Source: Bufo bufo
Lineage: Eukaryota > Chordata > Amphibia > Anura > Bufonidae
Direction: 5' to 3'
DNA: 64,000 nt
Assembly (NCBI RefSeq): GCF_905171765.1
Contig: NC_053390.1
Span: forward strand, 591,753,793-591,817,792
Below are positions 23,584-35,024 of the stretch, piece by piece. Each line of letters opens with the position of its first letter. Position 1 is the stretch's first letter. The notes under the pieces were generated by a model. It was not told where the DNA came from. It worked only from the letters and a program-made list of their open reading frames with translations, and did no database searches. Both the position numbers and the translations under genes were made by a program.

Positions 23584-23628
23584 TGTCCCCTGACGAATCA
23601 GGTTGCACTGAGGAAACGCGTCAGGACA
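23584..23628 (+). ncRNA. Hammerhead ribozyme-like motif in the PLE
   Basis: Core: ctgacga (23590-23596, fits CUGANGA), gaaa (23613-23616), and short stem III acgcgt followed by the cleavage C at 23622. Stem I pairs tgtcc with ggaca, with an A-C mismatch next to the core. Stem II pairs tcag with ctga around loop gttgca, with an A-G pair at its base where G-C is usual. The gaaacgcgtc form with a two-base-pair stem III is as described for PLE hammerheads. Activity is uncertain because of the two imperfect base positions. Confidence 0.6.
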
Positions 23629-24179
23629 TACTACCAGTTGAATATGTACATTCTTGGTATTTCATGATTTTTGATTATATATATTATCGTGTATGAATCT
23701 GCTGAGACATCACAGGTGACGCTACATTGTGATTTTACCTGTTCTTGTTTCAGCATACTCACCTTTTGCCAGCTTACCCTTCCTTTCCCCTTGTGGTTAA
23801 GGATACCATCTATAGGACCATATTCTGGCTATCGGGCAAAGCTGGGCAGTCCACAACTAGGGAGGGTGCAAATAGGGATACTGTGGCAGATAGGAGGGAG
23901 GATATAGTGAGAGACAGGGCTGTCTAGGGATATTGACCCAGCGCTGTGTCTTTCTACCTTGGTACCTGGCTACCCTTCACCCTATCTGGTTACTTTAACA
24001 CTGTCCCTTTTTGGTCCCTTCCCATCTCCGCCCATTTTTTATAGGAGAATAGTGTAACTAGTGGCAACTATTTAGTATTGTTAAGTTTAGTAGGGCCCAT
24101 TATTTTATCTACAAACATTAATAAATGTTATGTTTTAAAATTCAAATAAGCTACCCATTTATTGTGAAGTCAAGTGGCA

Positions 24180-24408
24180 TCTTGGCAGCTGCACGCTTGA
24201 CTTGAACGCTCAGTTCATGGGCAGTTATTTTGCGCCTTGGTTTTTCCACACGCTTCTTGCGACCCTGTTGACTATTTTGAATGAAACGCTTGATTGTTCG
24301 ATGATCACGCTTCAGAAGCTTTGCAATTTTAAGAGTGCTGCATCCCTCTGCAAGATATCTCACTATTTTTGACTTTTCTGAGCCTGTCAAGTCCTTCTTT
24401 TGACCCAT
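24180..24408 (-). pseudogene. Tc1-like transposase, N-terminal DNA-binding part
   Basis: The frame starts MGQKKDLTGSEKSKIVRYL, then GCSTLKIAKLLKRDHRTIKR and a basic GRKKRVEKPRRK block. This is the helix-turn-helix region that binds the inverted repeats in Tc1/mariner transposases. The frame ends where the PLE was inserted (TSD caagtggca, 24171-24179). No catalytic residues are present in this part. Confidence 0.85.
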
Positions 24409-24628
24409 TTTGCCAAAGGAAAGGAAGTTGCCTAATGATTATGCACACCTAATATAGGGTGTTGATGTCATTAGACCACACCCCTTCTCATTACAGAGAT
24501 GCACATCACCTAATATGCTTAATTGGTAGTAGGCTTTCGAGCCTATACAGCTTGGAGTAAGACAACATGCATAAAGAGGATGATGTGGTCAAAATACTCA
24601 TTTGCCTAATAATTCTGCACGCAGTGTA

Positions 24629-24913
24629 CATTGGCTGTAAGTGTATTATACACTGTAATACACTTCAGCCTGCTTGCCTGTGAGATCCAGGGGGTTGGAT
24701 ATCAAAGGCTGCCACCGAAGGCAGCCACGATACCTATAGAAGGCATCGGGCTGCCTTCCCTGCCATCGGGTCCCTGTTAGAGCCACCCCACACCTGGCAG
24801 GATCCTGCACGTGCCGCAGTCAATGCTGACTGTGGCAGTGCGAGGGTTAATGCGCCGGCATACAGCGGGGGTCTGGCTATCAGTGACTCCTCCTGCACCC
24901 ACCCGATCAGTGC
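24629..24913. other. Right interior of the TTAA element
   Basis: GC-rich, non-coding, with cagcctgcttgcctgtgaga and gttaatgcgccggcatacag blocks. It ends at the TTAA used by the next insertion. Confidence 0.5.
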
Positions 24914-25181
24914 TTAAAGGGAACCTGTCATCAACTTAGCATAAAGTAGAGACAGGTGAGTTGATTTCAGCGGTCTGTTATTTAAATTTGAAAAGTAAGT
25001 GGTTGCTGAGAACCAACATCACAATCATTGCAGTCTAGGCTTGGAAAAGAGTCACATCCACCTGAGAAGAGTCATGGTTATTCATGAATTCCTGCTCTCC
25101 CTGCCCACTTGCTGATGATTGACAGGAGTCTACCTAGTTTTTTCCCTTTCTTTCGAGGAGAGAACTGCCAATCATCAGCAG

Positions 25182-26828
25182 TAGAGATGTCCCGAACTAT
25201 TCGCCGGCGAACAGTTCCCGGCGAACATAGCTTGTTCGCGTTCGCCGCGGTGGGCAAACATATGCGATGTTCGGTCCGCCCCCTATACATCATCATTGAG
25301 CAAATTTTGACCCTGTACCTCATAGTCAGCAGACACATTCCAGCCAATCAGCATACCCTCCCTCCCAGACCCTCCCACCTCCTATCAAAAAGCAAGGACA
25401 GCATCCATCTTAGATTCATTCTGAAGCTGCAGTGTCACATATTTGACTAAGTTGTAATCGCAATGCGATTAATACAGGTTATATTAATCGCATTGCGAAT
25501 TCAATTTAGAGCTGGGTTCCTAATGGTTGTATTGATAGAATATAACGAAGATTGAGAATATAGTGCTATATTCGTTATATTCGTCAATTCTAGCAATACA
25601 ACCATTAGGAACTGATCTAAGTTGTAATCGCAATGCGATTAATACAGGTTATATTAATCGCATTGTGAATTCAACTTAGAGCTGGGTTCCTAATGGTTGG
25701 CATTGCTATGGCTGGTGTCACCCGGTGCGGTAGAAAATGGTGTCACCCCTGCCCCCCCCACCCCCCAAAGCCATAGTAAAGAGATAAAGAGAGAAAAAAA
25801 GAAGTCACTAAGTCAGCTCCAAACAGATATCTGTATAGACCCAGAGTTTTGGTCTATGTGCAGATATCTGATTGGAGCTGACTTCTTATTTTCTCTTTTG
25901 CACATAAACGTTTAAACTATATTCCTTTGTAAAAATGACCAGTCCACACCATGTGGGTCTATATTTATGAGGGCCCCCCTGAGCAAAGATTAGCAAATGT
26001 GGCCGGGTGGCCCCAGCCCACAGTTCAACCCAACCCCTTATGTCTCCTGGCCTATAATAATCCACCAGTAATTTATGAATGGGGTTAGGTTATTAACTTA
26101 TTATTATTGGAGTATTATTAAAATAATTTGGTCTATAAAGTCAGAGCCGCTCTACCTACCTCCTCCTCCCGGCACCAGGGGCTCCTGCAGGGCAGCTGCC
26201 GCAGCGCCCCTCCACTCACCAGGCTGCAGTGAGTCACACCCCCGTCCCCCCTTACCACGTGACGGCGCGAGGTGCTTGCTTGCGAAGTTTAGAAGTTGAA
26301 CTTGTGCGTACCCACCGCACCCCCCTCGCAACGCCACTGGATCTAAGTTGTAATCGCAATGCGATTAATACAGGTTATATTAATCGCATTGCAAATTCAA
26401 CTTAGAGCTGGGTTCCTAATGGTTGTATTGCTAGAATATAACGCAGATTGAGAATATAGTGCTATATTCGTTATATTCGTCAATTCTAGCAATACAACCA
26501 TTAGGAACTCAGATCTAAGTTGTAATCACAATGCGATTAATACAGGTTATATTGATCGCATTGCGAATTTAACTTACCACACTGTGCGTCAACTACGTAA
26601 TTTTCCATGGGAGTTTTGCCATGGATCCCCCTCCGGCATGCCACAGTCCAGGTGTTAGTCCCCTTGAAACAACTTTTCCATCACTATTGTGGCCAAAAAG
26701 AGTCCCTGTGGGTTTAAAAATTCGCCTGTCTATTGAAGTCTATGGCGGTTCGCCCGGTTCGCCCGTTCGCGAACATTTGCGGAAATTCCCGTTCGCGAAC
26801 AGAAAATTTTATGTTCGCGACATCTCTA
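25182..26828. mobile_element. Non-autonomous hAT with four internal repeats
   Basis: Termini tagagatgtcccgaac and gttcgcgacatctcta are flanked by the exact 8-bp TSD atcagcag (25174-25181, 26829-26836). Inside, a block with gttgtaatcgcaatgcgatt and its partial inverse recurs at about 25450, 25620, 26345 and 26518. A further degenerate element seems nested at about 25707-26339; its right end gcaacgccactg resembles a hAT terminus. There is no transposase. Confidence 0.9.
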
Positions 26829-26884
26829 ATCAGCAGGTGAGTGGAGAGCAGGAGATTATGAATAACCATGACTCTTCTCATGTA

Positions 26885-28407
26885 CAGTCGTGGCCAAAAG
26901 TTTTGAGAATTACATAAATATTGGAAATTGGAAAAGTTGCTGCTTAAGTTTTTATAATAGCAATTTGCATATACTCCAGAATGTTATGAAGAGTGATCAG
27001 ATGAATTGCATAGTCTTTCTATGCCATGAAAAAAACCTTTCCACTGCATTTCATTGCTGTCATTAAAGGACCTGCTGAGATGATTTCAGTAATTGTCTTG
27101 TTAACTCAGGTGAGAATGTTGACGAGCACAAGGCTGGAGATCATTATGTCAGGCTGATTGGGTTAAAATGGCAGACTTGACATGTTAAAAGGAGGGTGAT
27201 GCTTGAAATCATTGTTCTTCCATTGTTAACCATGGTGACCTGCAAAGAAACGCGTGCAGCTATCATTGCGTTGCATAAAAATGGCTTCACAGGCAAGGAT
27301 ATTGTGGCTACTAAGATTGCACCTCAATCAACAATTTATAGGATCATCAAGAACTTCAAGGAAAGAGGTTCAATTCTTGTTAAGAAGGCTTCAGGGGCGT
27401 CCAAGAAAGTCCAGCAAGCGCCAGGATCGTCTCCTAAAGAGGATTCAGCTGCGGGATCGGAGTGCCACCAGTGCAGAGTTTGCTCAGGGATAGCAACAGA
27501 CAGGTGTGAGCGCATCTGCACGCACAGTGAGGCGAAGACTTTTGGAAGATGGCCTAGTGTCAAGAAAGGCAGCAAAGAAGCCACTTCTCTCCAAAAAAAC
27601 ATCAGGGACAGATTGATCTTCTGCAGAAAGTCTGGTGAATGGACTGCTGAGGACTGGGGTAAAGTCATATTCTCCGATGAAGCCTCTTTCCGATTGTTTG
27701 GGGCATCTGGAAAAAGGCTTGTCCGGAGAAGAAAAGCTGAGCGCTACCATCAGTCCTGTGTCATGCTAACAGTAAAGCATCCTGAGACCATTCATGTGTG
27801 GGGTTGCTTCTCATCCAAGGGAGTGGGCTTACTCACAATTTTGCCCAAAAACACAGCCATGAATAAAGAATGGTACCAAAACACCCTCCAACAGCAACTT
27901 CTTCCAACAATCTAAAAACAGTTTGGTGAAGAAGAATGCATTTTCCAGCACGATGGAGCACCGTGCCATAAGGCAAAAGTGATAAATAAGTGGCTCGGGG
28001 ACCAAAACGTTGACATTTTGGGTCCATGGCCTGGAAACTCCCCAGATCTTAATCCCAATCTTCAAGAGGCGGGTGGACAAACAAAAACCCACTAATTCTG
28101 ACAAACTCTAAGAAGTGATTATGAAAGAATGGGTTGCTATCAGTCAGGAATTGGCCCAGAAGTTGATTGAGAGCATGCCCAGTCGAATTGCAGAGGTCCT
28201 GAAAAAGAAGGGCCAACACTGCAAATACTGACTCTTTGCATAAATGTCATGTAATTGTCGATAAAAGCCTTTGAAACGTATGAAGTGCGTGTAATTATAT
28301 TTCACTACATCACAGAAACAACTGAAACAAAGATCTAAAAGCAGTTTAGCAGCAAACTTTGTGAAAACTAATATTTGTGTCATTCTCAAAACTTTTGGCC
28401 ACGACTG
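26885..28407 (+). mobile_element. Tc1-like transposon with intact termini
   Basis: The termini cagtcgtggccaaaagtttt and aaaacttttggccacgactg are perfect 20-bp inverted repeats abutting TA at 26883-26884 and 28408-28409. The 1,523-bp element lies inside the T2-like MITE and encodes one decayed transposase. Confidence 0.92.
27232..28231 (+). pseudogene. Tc1-like transposase, multiply frameshifted
   Basis: Starting at ATG 27232, the N-terminal helix-turn-helix reads TRAAIIALHKNGFTGKDIV. Near 27400 the coding frame moves (GRPRKSSKRQDRLL appears in the +1 frame) and it moves again after a TAG near 27491. The catalytic part has IFSDEASF with the first Asp, then a TAA at 27913, then FQHDGAPCHKA with the second Asp. 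After SPDLNP the segment that should hold the catalytic Glu (ENLW) is deleted. The remaining tail runs to TGA 28229-28231. It is certainly inactive. Confidence 0.88.
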
Positions 28408-28614
28408 TAGATTTGACTCTTCTCAAGGCCTGAGCTGCAAGGATTATGATGCTGGTTCTCAGCAACCACTTACTTTTAGCTCATGAGTGACACATTGCTG
28501 AGATCAACATTTCTATCACTAATTTATGCTGCCAGCATAAAGTTGATGACAGGTTACCTTTAAATCACATCCACCAGCGCCGTACATGTAAGGAGCAGGT
28601 CCTTAAGAGGTTAA

Positions 28615-29250
28615 TGAGCAACTATATTTAACATTGATAATTATTTTAACCTTATATTTTTGGCCTGGTGCAGACTAGATTATCTACATTATATACTGTA
28701 TGAATTATCTAGAGGCATATAGCACTTGTGGTTGGGATTACTGATAAATCAGTACATCAGCAGGAATTTAGTTTATGGACGATAACATAAAGTTTAAAAA
28801 AAACCCACACCAAATACAGATTAAAGAAGCAACTCTTTAAATGTTGCATTGTGGCAATAATAAAGACAATGGGGGGGGGGACTTTTACTACTAGATTTAC
28901 AGCTCTTTTTTGGTGTATATTTATCCTAGTAAAATGTAACACTTTTTACTTTTTGCAGTAAAATTTGCCTTTTGGCGCCACTTTTCACAGCGTTCTATGT
29001 TCATCACAAGTGAATGTGTTTACACCTGTTTAGGACTGCGTCTATTATTTGAGATAATTTCAAATGTCGCAAATAAAGTCGTAACATATGCCAGGCTCAC
29101 CCCAGTCTACTGTTATACATAGGTGTAAAGTTAAACAACATTTTAATATATTATGAAGGTGCACTATTTCATAAATTTAGCGCAGGCACGCAAAGCAAAG
29201 ACAGACTTAAAAATGACACAAAAACAAATGATAAATATCCCAGAAATGTC
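28615..29250. other. AT-rich spacer
   Basis: No gene or clear repeat was seen. A ten-base G run is at 28871-28880. Confidence 0.5.
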
Positions 29251-29254
29251 TTAA

Positions 29255-29817
29255 ATGGAGTCTTTCACCTATTGTACATATATTAAACTGTCATCATTGC
29301 CGTGTAGGTGATATAAACAGTTAACAGATCATACCTTTTTATTTTCTGTTTTTGTGTATCTGATGCCCAAAAACAAATACTGCCCACTGCGGGGATCAGT
29401 GAACTGACTGTGCATGCCTGGGCTTGGCAGAGAAGCAGCTAGAGCAGGCTTTCCGTAGGCAGTGTACGCCGCATTACCTGGGTCCTGCAGTGAAGTGAGC
29501 AGAGTCAGAGACGTACGGGATGTAGCAGAGTTAACACACACACACTTGGTGAGTTATCACAACTAGTTAACACGTTATGACTTTGATTGTTAACTCTGCT
29601 GCCTCTGTAAGGACACTGGGCCGTCTTACAGTGAGACACGACGGAGAAATCAACGGCAGTCACTGGAGGGCATGGGCACTTGCATCATCATCAAACTTCA
29701 TTTTTTCAACGTCAGATACACAAAAAAACAGAAAGGTAGGGTCTGTTAACTGTTATATCACCTACAGGGCAATGGTGAGTTTAATATGTGTGAAGTACAG
29801 TAGGTGACAAACTCCCT
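29255..29817. mobile_element. TTAA-flanked palindromic MITE
   Basis: TTAA at 29251-29254 and 29818-29821 flank atggagtctttcacctattg and its inverse in caataggtgac-type form (gtaggtgacaaactccct). Inner inverted blocks include aggtgatataaacagttaac and gttaactgttatatcaccta. It is non-coding; the short frames on both strands are by-products of the palindrome. Confidence 0.85.
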
Positions 29818-29821
29818 TTAA

Positions 29822-30340
29822 AGGATGAAACACTTACCCAAGCAAAAGCCACATTAAACCTCCACCACTGCGTAATGTACTGATAAGAGAGATTTCATTC
29901 ATTCAGCCAAAATTCTGGCTAACAAAATGTCTCTGGCAACATATTTGGAGGCACTCAGCATATTTAAACGTGGATAGTTTAAGCATCTCAAGCCAACATC
30001 CAATCACATATTCCACAGAAAAGATGCACGCTATCATAATACATCCAATATTCACTTGGTAAATTGCTAGTCATTCAGTCCACATGTAGAGTTATTTTAT
30101 TAAACTAGTTGAAACAGGTCCAGGCTCCTTATATCATAGCGATAACAGTGATTAACAATATCCAACCATCCAGGAATTTTAATTAAAAAATAATTAACAA
30201 GTAATTATGAAATTGCTAATAAAAATGATAATTAGCATGCAACAGCATTAATCTATAGGAGCAGCTGTCCATAAATATATATCAATCATCCTAGCAGGTT
30301 GACCACCAAAACAGGGTGCAGGGTGGGGGTGGAGCAGTAA
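29822..30340. other. AT-rich spacer
   Basis: No recognisable gene, RNA or repeat. Confidence 0.5.
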
Positions 30341-30344
30341 TTAA

Positions 30345-30744
30345 AGAGGACCTGTCATCATAAAATGCAGTGCAATCTGGAAGCTTCATGTTATAGAGCA
30401 GGAGGAGCTGAATGGATTGATATATAGTTCTGTTGGAAAAGATTCAATAAAACGTGTCATTTATACATTTATATCTTTGTTGTTTCTAATACCTATTAAT
30501 ACAGGGAGGATGAGTTATCAGTGACTGACAGCTAGCTCTGTATGCACACTGATACATACAGTCCTATCAGTCACTGATAATCCCTCATGTTCTAATAGGT
30601 AGTCACAGGAAGTAAAAAAAAAAAAAAAGCAAATATATAAATAAAGTTTTACTGAATCTTTTAACATAAAAAATAATATTAATCCTCCTGCTCTACAGCA
30701 TGGTGGCTTCAGATTGCACTGCCTTTTGTGGTGACAGGTCCTCT
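30345..30744. mobile_element. TTAA-flanked palindromic MITE
   Basis: TTAA 30341-30344 and 30745-30748 flank agaggacctgtcatca and tgacaggtcctct. The inverted arms also share gcagtgcaatctg / cagattgcactgc and agcaggaggag / ctcctgctct. A related copy starts at 33915. Confidence 0.88.
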
Positions 30745-30748
30745 TTAA

Positions 30749-31640
30749 GTAAATCTAATAATACACGCCGTTTGTTGTGTTTGCTCTCAATGTCTTTATG
30801 TCAAATTTCATTATGCTTAATCACAGTAAAAATATATTAATGTGATAAATAATCAGTAATTAGGGGACATATTTTTGTCTGATTTATATACTGTATTAAA
30901 GGCAAACTTCCATTTATTATTTTCAGATATATAGATTCATACGTATTTCTTATGAATTTCAAATCATGGCAACAAGAGACATTTGTAATGCCCTTTTTTC
31001 ACACATGAGACTCAAAGCTTTGAAATTCTTGGTATAAAGCACGTAGTAAAGTCAGTGTCTGCCATGTAGGCCCTCTTCCCCCAGTGCTTACTAGGGTCAA
31101 TTTCTAAGGAAGCCAATTAACTTCTTAGTAGTTTTTGACATATGGGAGGAAATTGGAGATGAAACCTAAACTACACAAACAACATTCAAACTTAAGTGCT
31201 GCATAATTGCCGAGTTAACCACTGAGCTACTATGCTCCAATGTTAATCTGGCATCATAATAATATTAGTAATTAAATGTTTATGCTTTTAAAAGTACCTC
31301 TTAAGTTTAATTAGCAGTTTCTAATTGACTGATAAAATATAAAAATAATGTTCTACCTGTATAATTTTTTACAGTTTCACACATTTTGCTATGCAATTCA
31401 CACATGCTTCAGTTCTCAAATCTCTATGGTTCTTGATAATTGATAACGAAAATTTACTCAAAAAATATAAAAAAACAAGTTCTTAAACAGATTTTTTTGA
31501 AATATTAAAATATGATTTTACAAAACCTTTGGAAAAACTTGACTTCTCCAACAATTTTCACCATACGTCTTGATTATCTTTGTCTAAAGGTTTTTTTCCC
31601 ATTGGACCATGAAAGTGACAATGAAAAATTAACACTGATG
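30749..31640. other. AT-rich spacer
   Basis: No coding or repeat structure could be assigned. Confidence 0.5.
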
Positions 31641-31831
31641 CAGGTGCATCTCTATAAATTAGAATATCTTTGAAAAGTTAATTTTTTTCAGTAATTCATT
31701 TCTAAAAGCAAAACTCACATATAGATTCATTACACACAGAGTGATCTATTCCAAGCATGTATTTGTATTAATGTTGATGATTGTGGCTTACAGCTAATGA
31801 AAAGCCAAAAGTCAGTATCTCCAAAAAATTT

Positions 31832-32113
31832 CTAATAATTGATAGCGGCCTTCAGCTTGTCTTCATAGTTGGGTCTGGTGTCTCTTTTCTTCCTCTTGGT
31901 AATACCCCATAGATTTTCTATGGGGTTTAGGTCAGGCAAGTTTGTTGGCCAATCAAGCACAGTGATATAGTAGTTATTAAACCAGGTATTTGGTACTTTT
32001 GGAAGTGTGGGCAGGTGCAAAGTTCCACTAGAAAATGAAATCAGCATATCCATAAAGCTTGTCATGTGGCTTACCCTCCTTATGGAGCATGTCAATAACT
32101 GTTTTCTGGACAA
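31832..32113 (-). pseudogene. Tc1-like transposase C-terminal fragment
   Basis: On the minus strand the frame ends WPTNLPDLNPIENLWGITKR and RDTRPN. This block holds the third acidic catalytic residue (Glu in IENLW). The upstream catalytic Asp residues and the DNA-binding half are not present. It is non-functional. Confidence 0.85.
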
Positions 32114-32240
32114 CTGTCAAGTGAGTGGTCTTCCCCATGATTATGTAGTCTATAGAACCAAACTGAGGGACCATTTAAGGTATTAGGAAAACTTTTGTAG
32201 GTGTTTTGTGTTGATTAACTGATTAGAGTGTGACACTATG

Positions 32241-32609
32241 GGGGTCATTTAGCATTCTGAAATATGCCTAAATTAGGCGTATTTCAGGCGCAGATTGCAG
32301 CACAACTGTTAGTTGTCCCACAATCTGTGACTTCTCTCCGCTCACACTAGGGCTAAAATTTTGGGCTGGCATGGACGGGAAAGGGGACAGGCCGGCAGGC
32401 CCTTCTCATTTACCATTTGCTATGTCTGTTTTCGGCGTAGAAAAAGGTCTAAATGTAAGACAGCTCAGAAGCTGCCTTATATTTAGAACTAGTGGAGGAT
32501 CCGCTAAAGTTATGAAGAGGCATGCTCCCCTTCATAACTGTGGCGATCCACCACCAGCTTAAGGCTTTATTAAGACCAGCACCTAAAATGCCAGTTTCAT
32601 TAAATGTGC
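32241..32609. mobile_element. Dispersed ~370-bp repeat, copy 2, 7-bp TSD
   Basis: It is related to 18631-18945: ggggtcatttagcattctg at the start, gtgacttctctccgctcac and tagaaaaaggtctaaatgta inside. The flanks share cactatg (32234-32240, 32610-32616). It is non-coding and its class is unknown. Confidence 0.7.
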
Positions 32610-32657
32610 CACTATGAGTCTGCAATATTAAACTTTTTCACACTATCCTAATTTTTT

Positions 32658-33574
32658 TAAAGATTTTTATTGATTTTTCAATAAAGAACAGGGGGTAACA
32701 GGATACCAAGGTATGGCACGCAGGCCAAGGCAATATACTGATGCAGACATAGTGGATACATTATGTTTTACATTCAAGTCAAAATGATAATCCAAGAGCA
32801 TAGCATAACGAGTGAGCTGATAGAAATTAGGCGTATAATGAAAATTCAAACCACTAGCATTAGAGGGGTCCGTTGTGTAATCCTAAGGTGCACATAACGT
32901 TTCTGGTTTGATTAAAGGCGGAAAAGACATCTGCTGGAAGTTAAGTGAAAAGGACACTCATGTTCCATCTATAATAAGGGGTCTCTGAGTACCTTAATGT
33001 AAGTTTTAGTGGTTAGGGGGATTGAGAGGGTGGGGGGGAGTTTTATTTTGGGGAGATCTGAAGATCGACCAAGTACGCCATTTTTTGATAAAGGACGTGT
33101 GTGTGCGGTTTTCCCATGAGGATAGTTCCTCGAATCTGTGTAACTGATCAACCTTCTGTAACCATTGGTCTATGGATGGTGTCTGACTTTGTCTCCAGAG
33201 TCTGGGGAGTACAAGGTGGGCAGAAATCAATAATTGCAGAAATACGAAAGGTGTGTGTGGAGAGTCTCCATCCTGGTTAAGGGATAGTAAAGCTAATTGT
33301 GGAGTGGGCTGAAGTGAGGTATGGCATATTTTGTTTGCCAGGGAAAAGATTTCAGTCCACCAATTTTGTATCAGGGGGCATGTCCACCATATATGGAGGA
33401 AGGTCCCTCTCTCTCGAAGGCACCTCCAGCAAGTGTCCGAATTGTTTTGAGAGAAAAGTGCATATTTGTCTGGGGTGTTGTTCCATCTTGTGAGGATTTT
33501 GTAGCTATTCTCCTGAATTCGGACACAGCGGGAGACCCTGTGAGGATGTTCCAGAATTTTTTGAATAGAGGTAA
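32658..33574 (-). mobile_element. 5'-truncated L1/Tx1-like LINE
   Basis: The 14-bp TSD tatcctaatttttt flanks it (32644-32657, 33575-33588). On the minus strand the end reads caataaaaatctttaaaaa. Upstream is a decayed ORF2 C-terminus: SIDQWLQKVDQLHRFEEL, similar to LDQWLEKVGQICRFEEM in the L1 at 34867. It contains stops and frameshifts. Confidence 0.85.
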
Positions 33575-33914
33575 TATCCTAATTTTTTGAGATACTGACT
33601 TGGGTTTTCATTAGCTACAAGCCATATTCATCAACATTAAAAGAAATAAACACTTGAAAGAGATCAATCTGTGTGCAACAAATCTACATAATATATGTTT
33701 CACCTTTTGAATTAAATTAGTAGTGATGTAAATTAACTTTTTAATGATATTGTGATATATTGAGATGCACCTGTACAAGGACCATAATGTACTTACTTGG
33801 CCACAGTCTGGTGGTGTCTCTCTTCCGAGCAGCCACTACACTGGCCTATCTGAGAAATGGGATGCCGAGCCAATCAGACTTCTGGCTTGGCATTTAGTCA
33901 GGTGGGGAATTTAA

Positions 33915-34090
33915 AGATGATTTGCTACCATATAATGCAGTGCATTCTGTAGGCAGCATGTTATAGAGCAGGAGGAGCTGAGCAGATTTATATACACTTT
34001 TGTGAAAAAACATTCAGTAAAACGTATAATTTAGACATCTATAACTCTGCTCTTTCTGACTTCACTGTTCACTGGGTATTATCAGTCAAT
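33915..34090. mobile_element. Left arm of a TTAA MITE, split by the CR1
   Basis: TTAA 33911-33914, then agatgatttgctacc. It shares ataatgcagtgcattctg-type and agcaggaggagctga blocks with the MITE at 30345. It breaks off at about 34090, where LINE sequence begins. Remnants may continue after 43137, but no right end was found. Confidence 0.65.
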
Positions 34091-34866
34091 GTAAGTGTGG
34101 ATAAATAGAAATGTAAAGAAAGCAATAAATGACAAAAAGAAAGCATTTAAATCACTAAAACAGGAGGGTGGCGAGGAAGCACTGAAAAACTATAAGGAAA
34201 AAAATAAAATATGTAAAAAACAAATAAAAGCAGTCAAACTAGAGACTGAGAGATTGCCAAAGAGAGCAAAACTAACCCTAAAATGTTCTTCTATTATATA
34301 AATGGTAAAAAGTATAAATCTGAAGGTGTCGGCCCTTTACAGAGTAATGAGGGGGGAGTTGCAGAGAGCGATGAGGAGAAAGCAATGCTATTAAATATTT
34401 TTCTCTCCACTGTATTCACTAAGGAAAATAAACTGTCAGATGAAATGCAGAATGTAAAATTAAATTCCCCATTGAAAGTGCCCTGTCTGACCCAGGAAGA
34501 AGTACAGCGGCGTCTTAAAAAGATTAAAATAGACAAATCGCCAGAAATGGATGGCATACACCCTCGCATCCTAAGAGAATTAAGTAATGTCATAGCCAGA
34601 CCCTTATTTATGATATTTAAGGACTCTATACTGACAGGGAGTGTTCCACAGGATTGGCGCATAGCAAATTTGGTGCCAATATTTAAAAAGGGTCCAAAAA
34701 CAGAGCCCGGAAACTATAGGCCGGTAAGTTTAACATTTGTCGTGGGTAAACTGTTTGAAGGTTTTCTAAGAGATGCTATCTTTGAGTACCTCAATAAAAA
34801 TAAGCAAATAACACCATATCAGCATGGCTTCATGAGGGATTGGTCATGTCAAACTAATTTAACCAG

Positions 34867-35024
34867 GGGGGCGGAGCCTGACCGCGGACTGGAATGGCTG
34901 CGTGAGTTGGAGCTCTCCCGCCTTACACACACTCGTATAGCCTGGAATACCTTAATTACAGCTTAAAGATGGGCAAAGTTGGACGTTTTCCACAAGGGGA
35001 AAGCAGAGCCTCGGGAAAACGCCT
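34867..35024 (+). promoter_or_regulatory. L1 5' leader
   Basis: About 158 bp, starting with a G-rich ggggggcggagcctgaccgc. In L1-type elements this region acts as an internal promoter; that role is inferred here. An ATG at 34969 opens an L1-like start (MGKVGRFPQG) one frame away from ORF1, ending in TGA at 35026-35028. Confidence 0.5.

Larger units (their letters stand above)
21969..24170 (+). mobile_element. 5'-truncated Penelope-like element with 9-bp TSD
   Basis: The 2,202-bp block is bounded by caagtggca at 21960-21968 and 24171-24179. It starts inside a GIY-YIG endonuclease coding region, followed by a long non-coding 3' region with a hammerhead-like motif at 23584-23628 and an aataaa-type signal near the end (attaataaatg, 24117-24127). 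Known PLEs encode RT plus GIY-YIG and often carry hammerhead motifs, so the parts agree. The RT is absent through 5' truncation. Confidence 0.8.
21684..24626 (-). mobile_element. Tc1-like transposon split by a PLE
   Basis: The right terminus cactgcgtgcagaattatta (read on the minus strand) abuts TA at 24627-24628. The N-terminal coding part lies at 24180-24408 and the middle part at 21684-21959. The two become contiguous if the 21969-24170 insertion and one copy of its 9-bp TSD are removed. The other end of the Tc1 is missing: the sequence changes to the TTAA element near 21683, inside the region coding the catalytic core. Confidence 0.8.
24918..28559. mobile_element. T2/Kolobok-like MITE split by two insertions
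   Basis: TTAA 24914-24917 and 28560-28563 flank inverted termini agggaacctgtcatcaactt and aagttgatgacaggttacct. Inner blocks are also mirrored: agtaagtggttgctgagaac on the left, gttctcagcaaccacttact on the right. The start TTAAAGGGA fits the T2 motif TTAAAGGRR. Without the hAT and the Tc1 inside, it is a few hundred base pairs long and non-coding. Confidence 0.85.
20060..28610. mobile_element. TTAA-flanked element filled with nested insertions
   Basis: TTAA at 20056-20059 is followed by ccccttaaggacc, and ggtccttaagagg precedes TTAA at 28611-28614. The termini are inverted repeats with one mismatch. The left interior (to about 21683) is T-rich and non-coding. The right interior (24629-24913 and 28564-28610) is GC-richer. 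A Tc1/PLE composite and a T2-like element interrupt it. The TTAA target fits Kolobok or piggyBac-type elements; no transposase for it was seen. Confidence 0.7.
31641..33773 (-). mobile_element. Tc1-like element with two nested insertions
   Basis: The left end caggtgcatctctataaatt and the right end atattgagatgcacctg are inverted repeats; TA follows at 33774. The left-flank TA has decayed to TG. Only the transposase C-terminus survives. A 369-bp dispersed repeat (32241-32609) and an L1 fragment (32658-33574) were inserted later. Confidence 0.75.
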
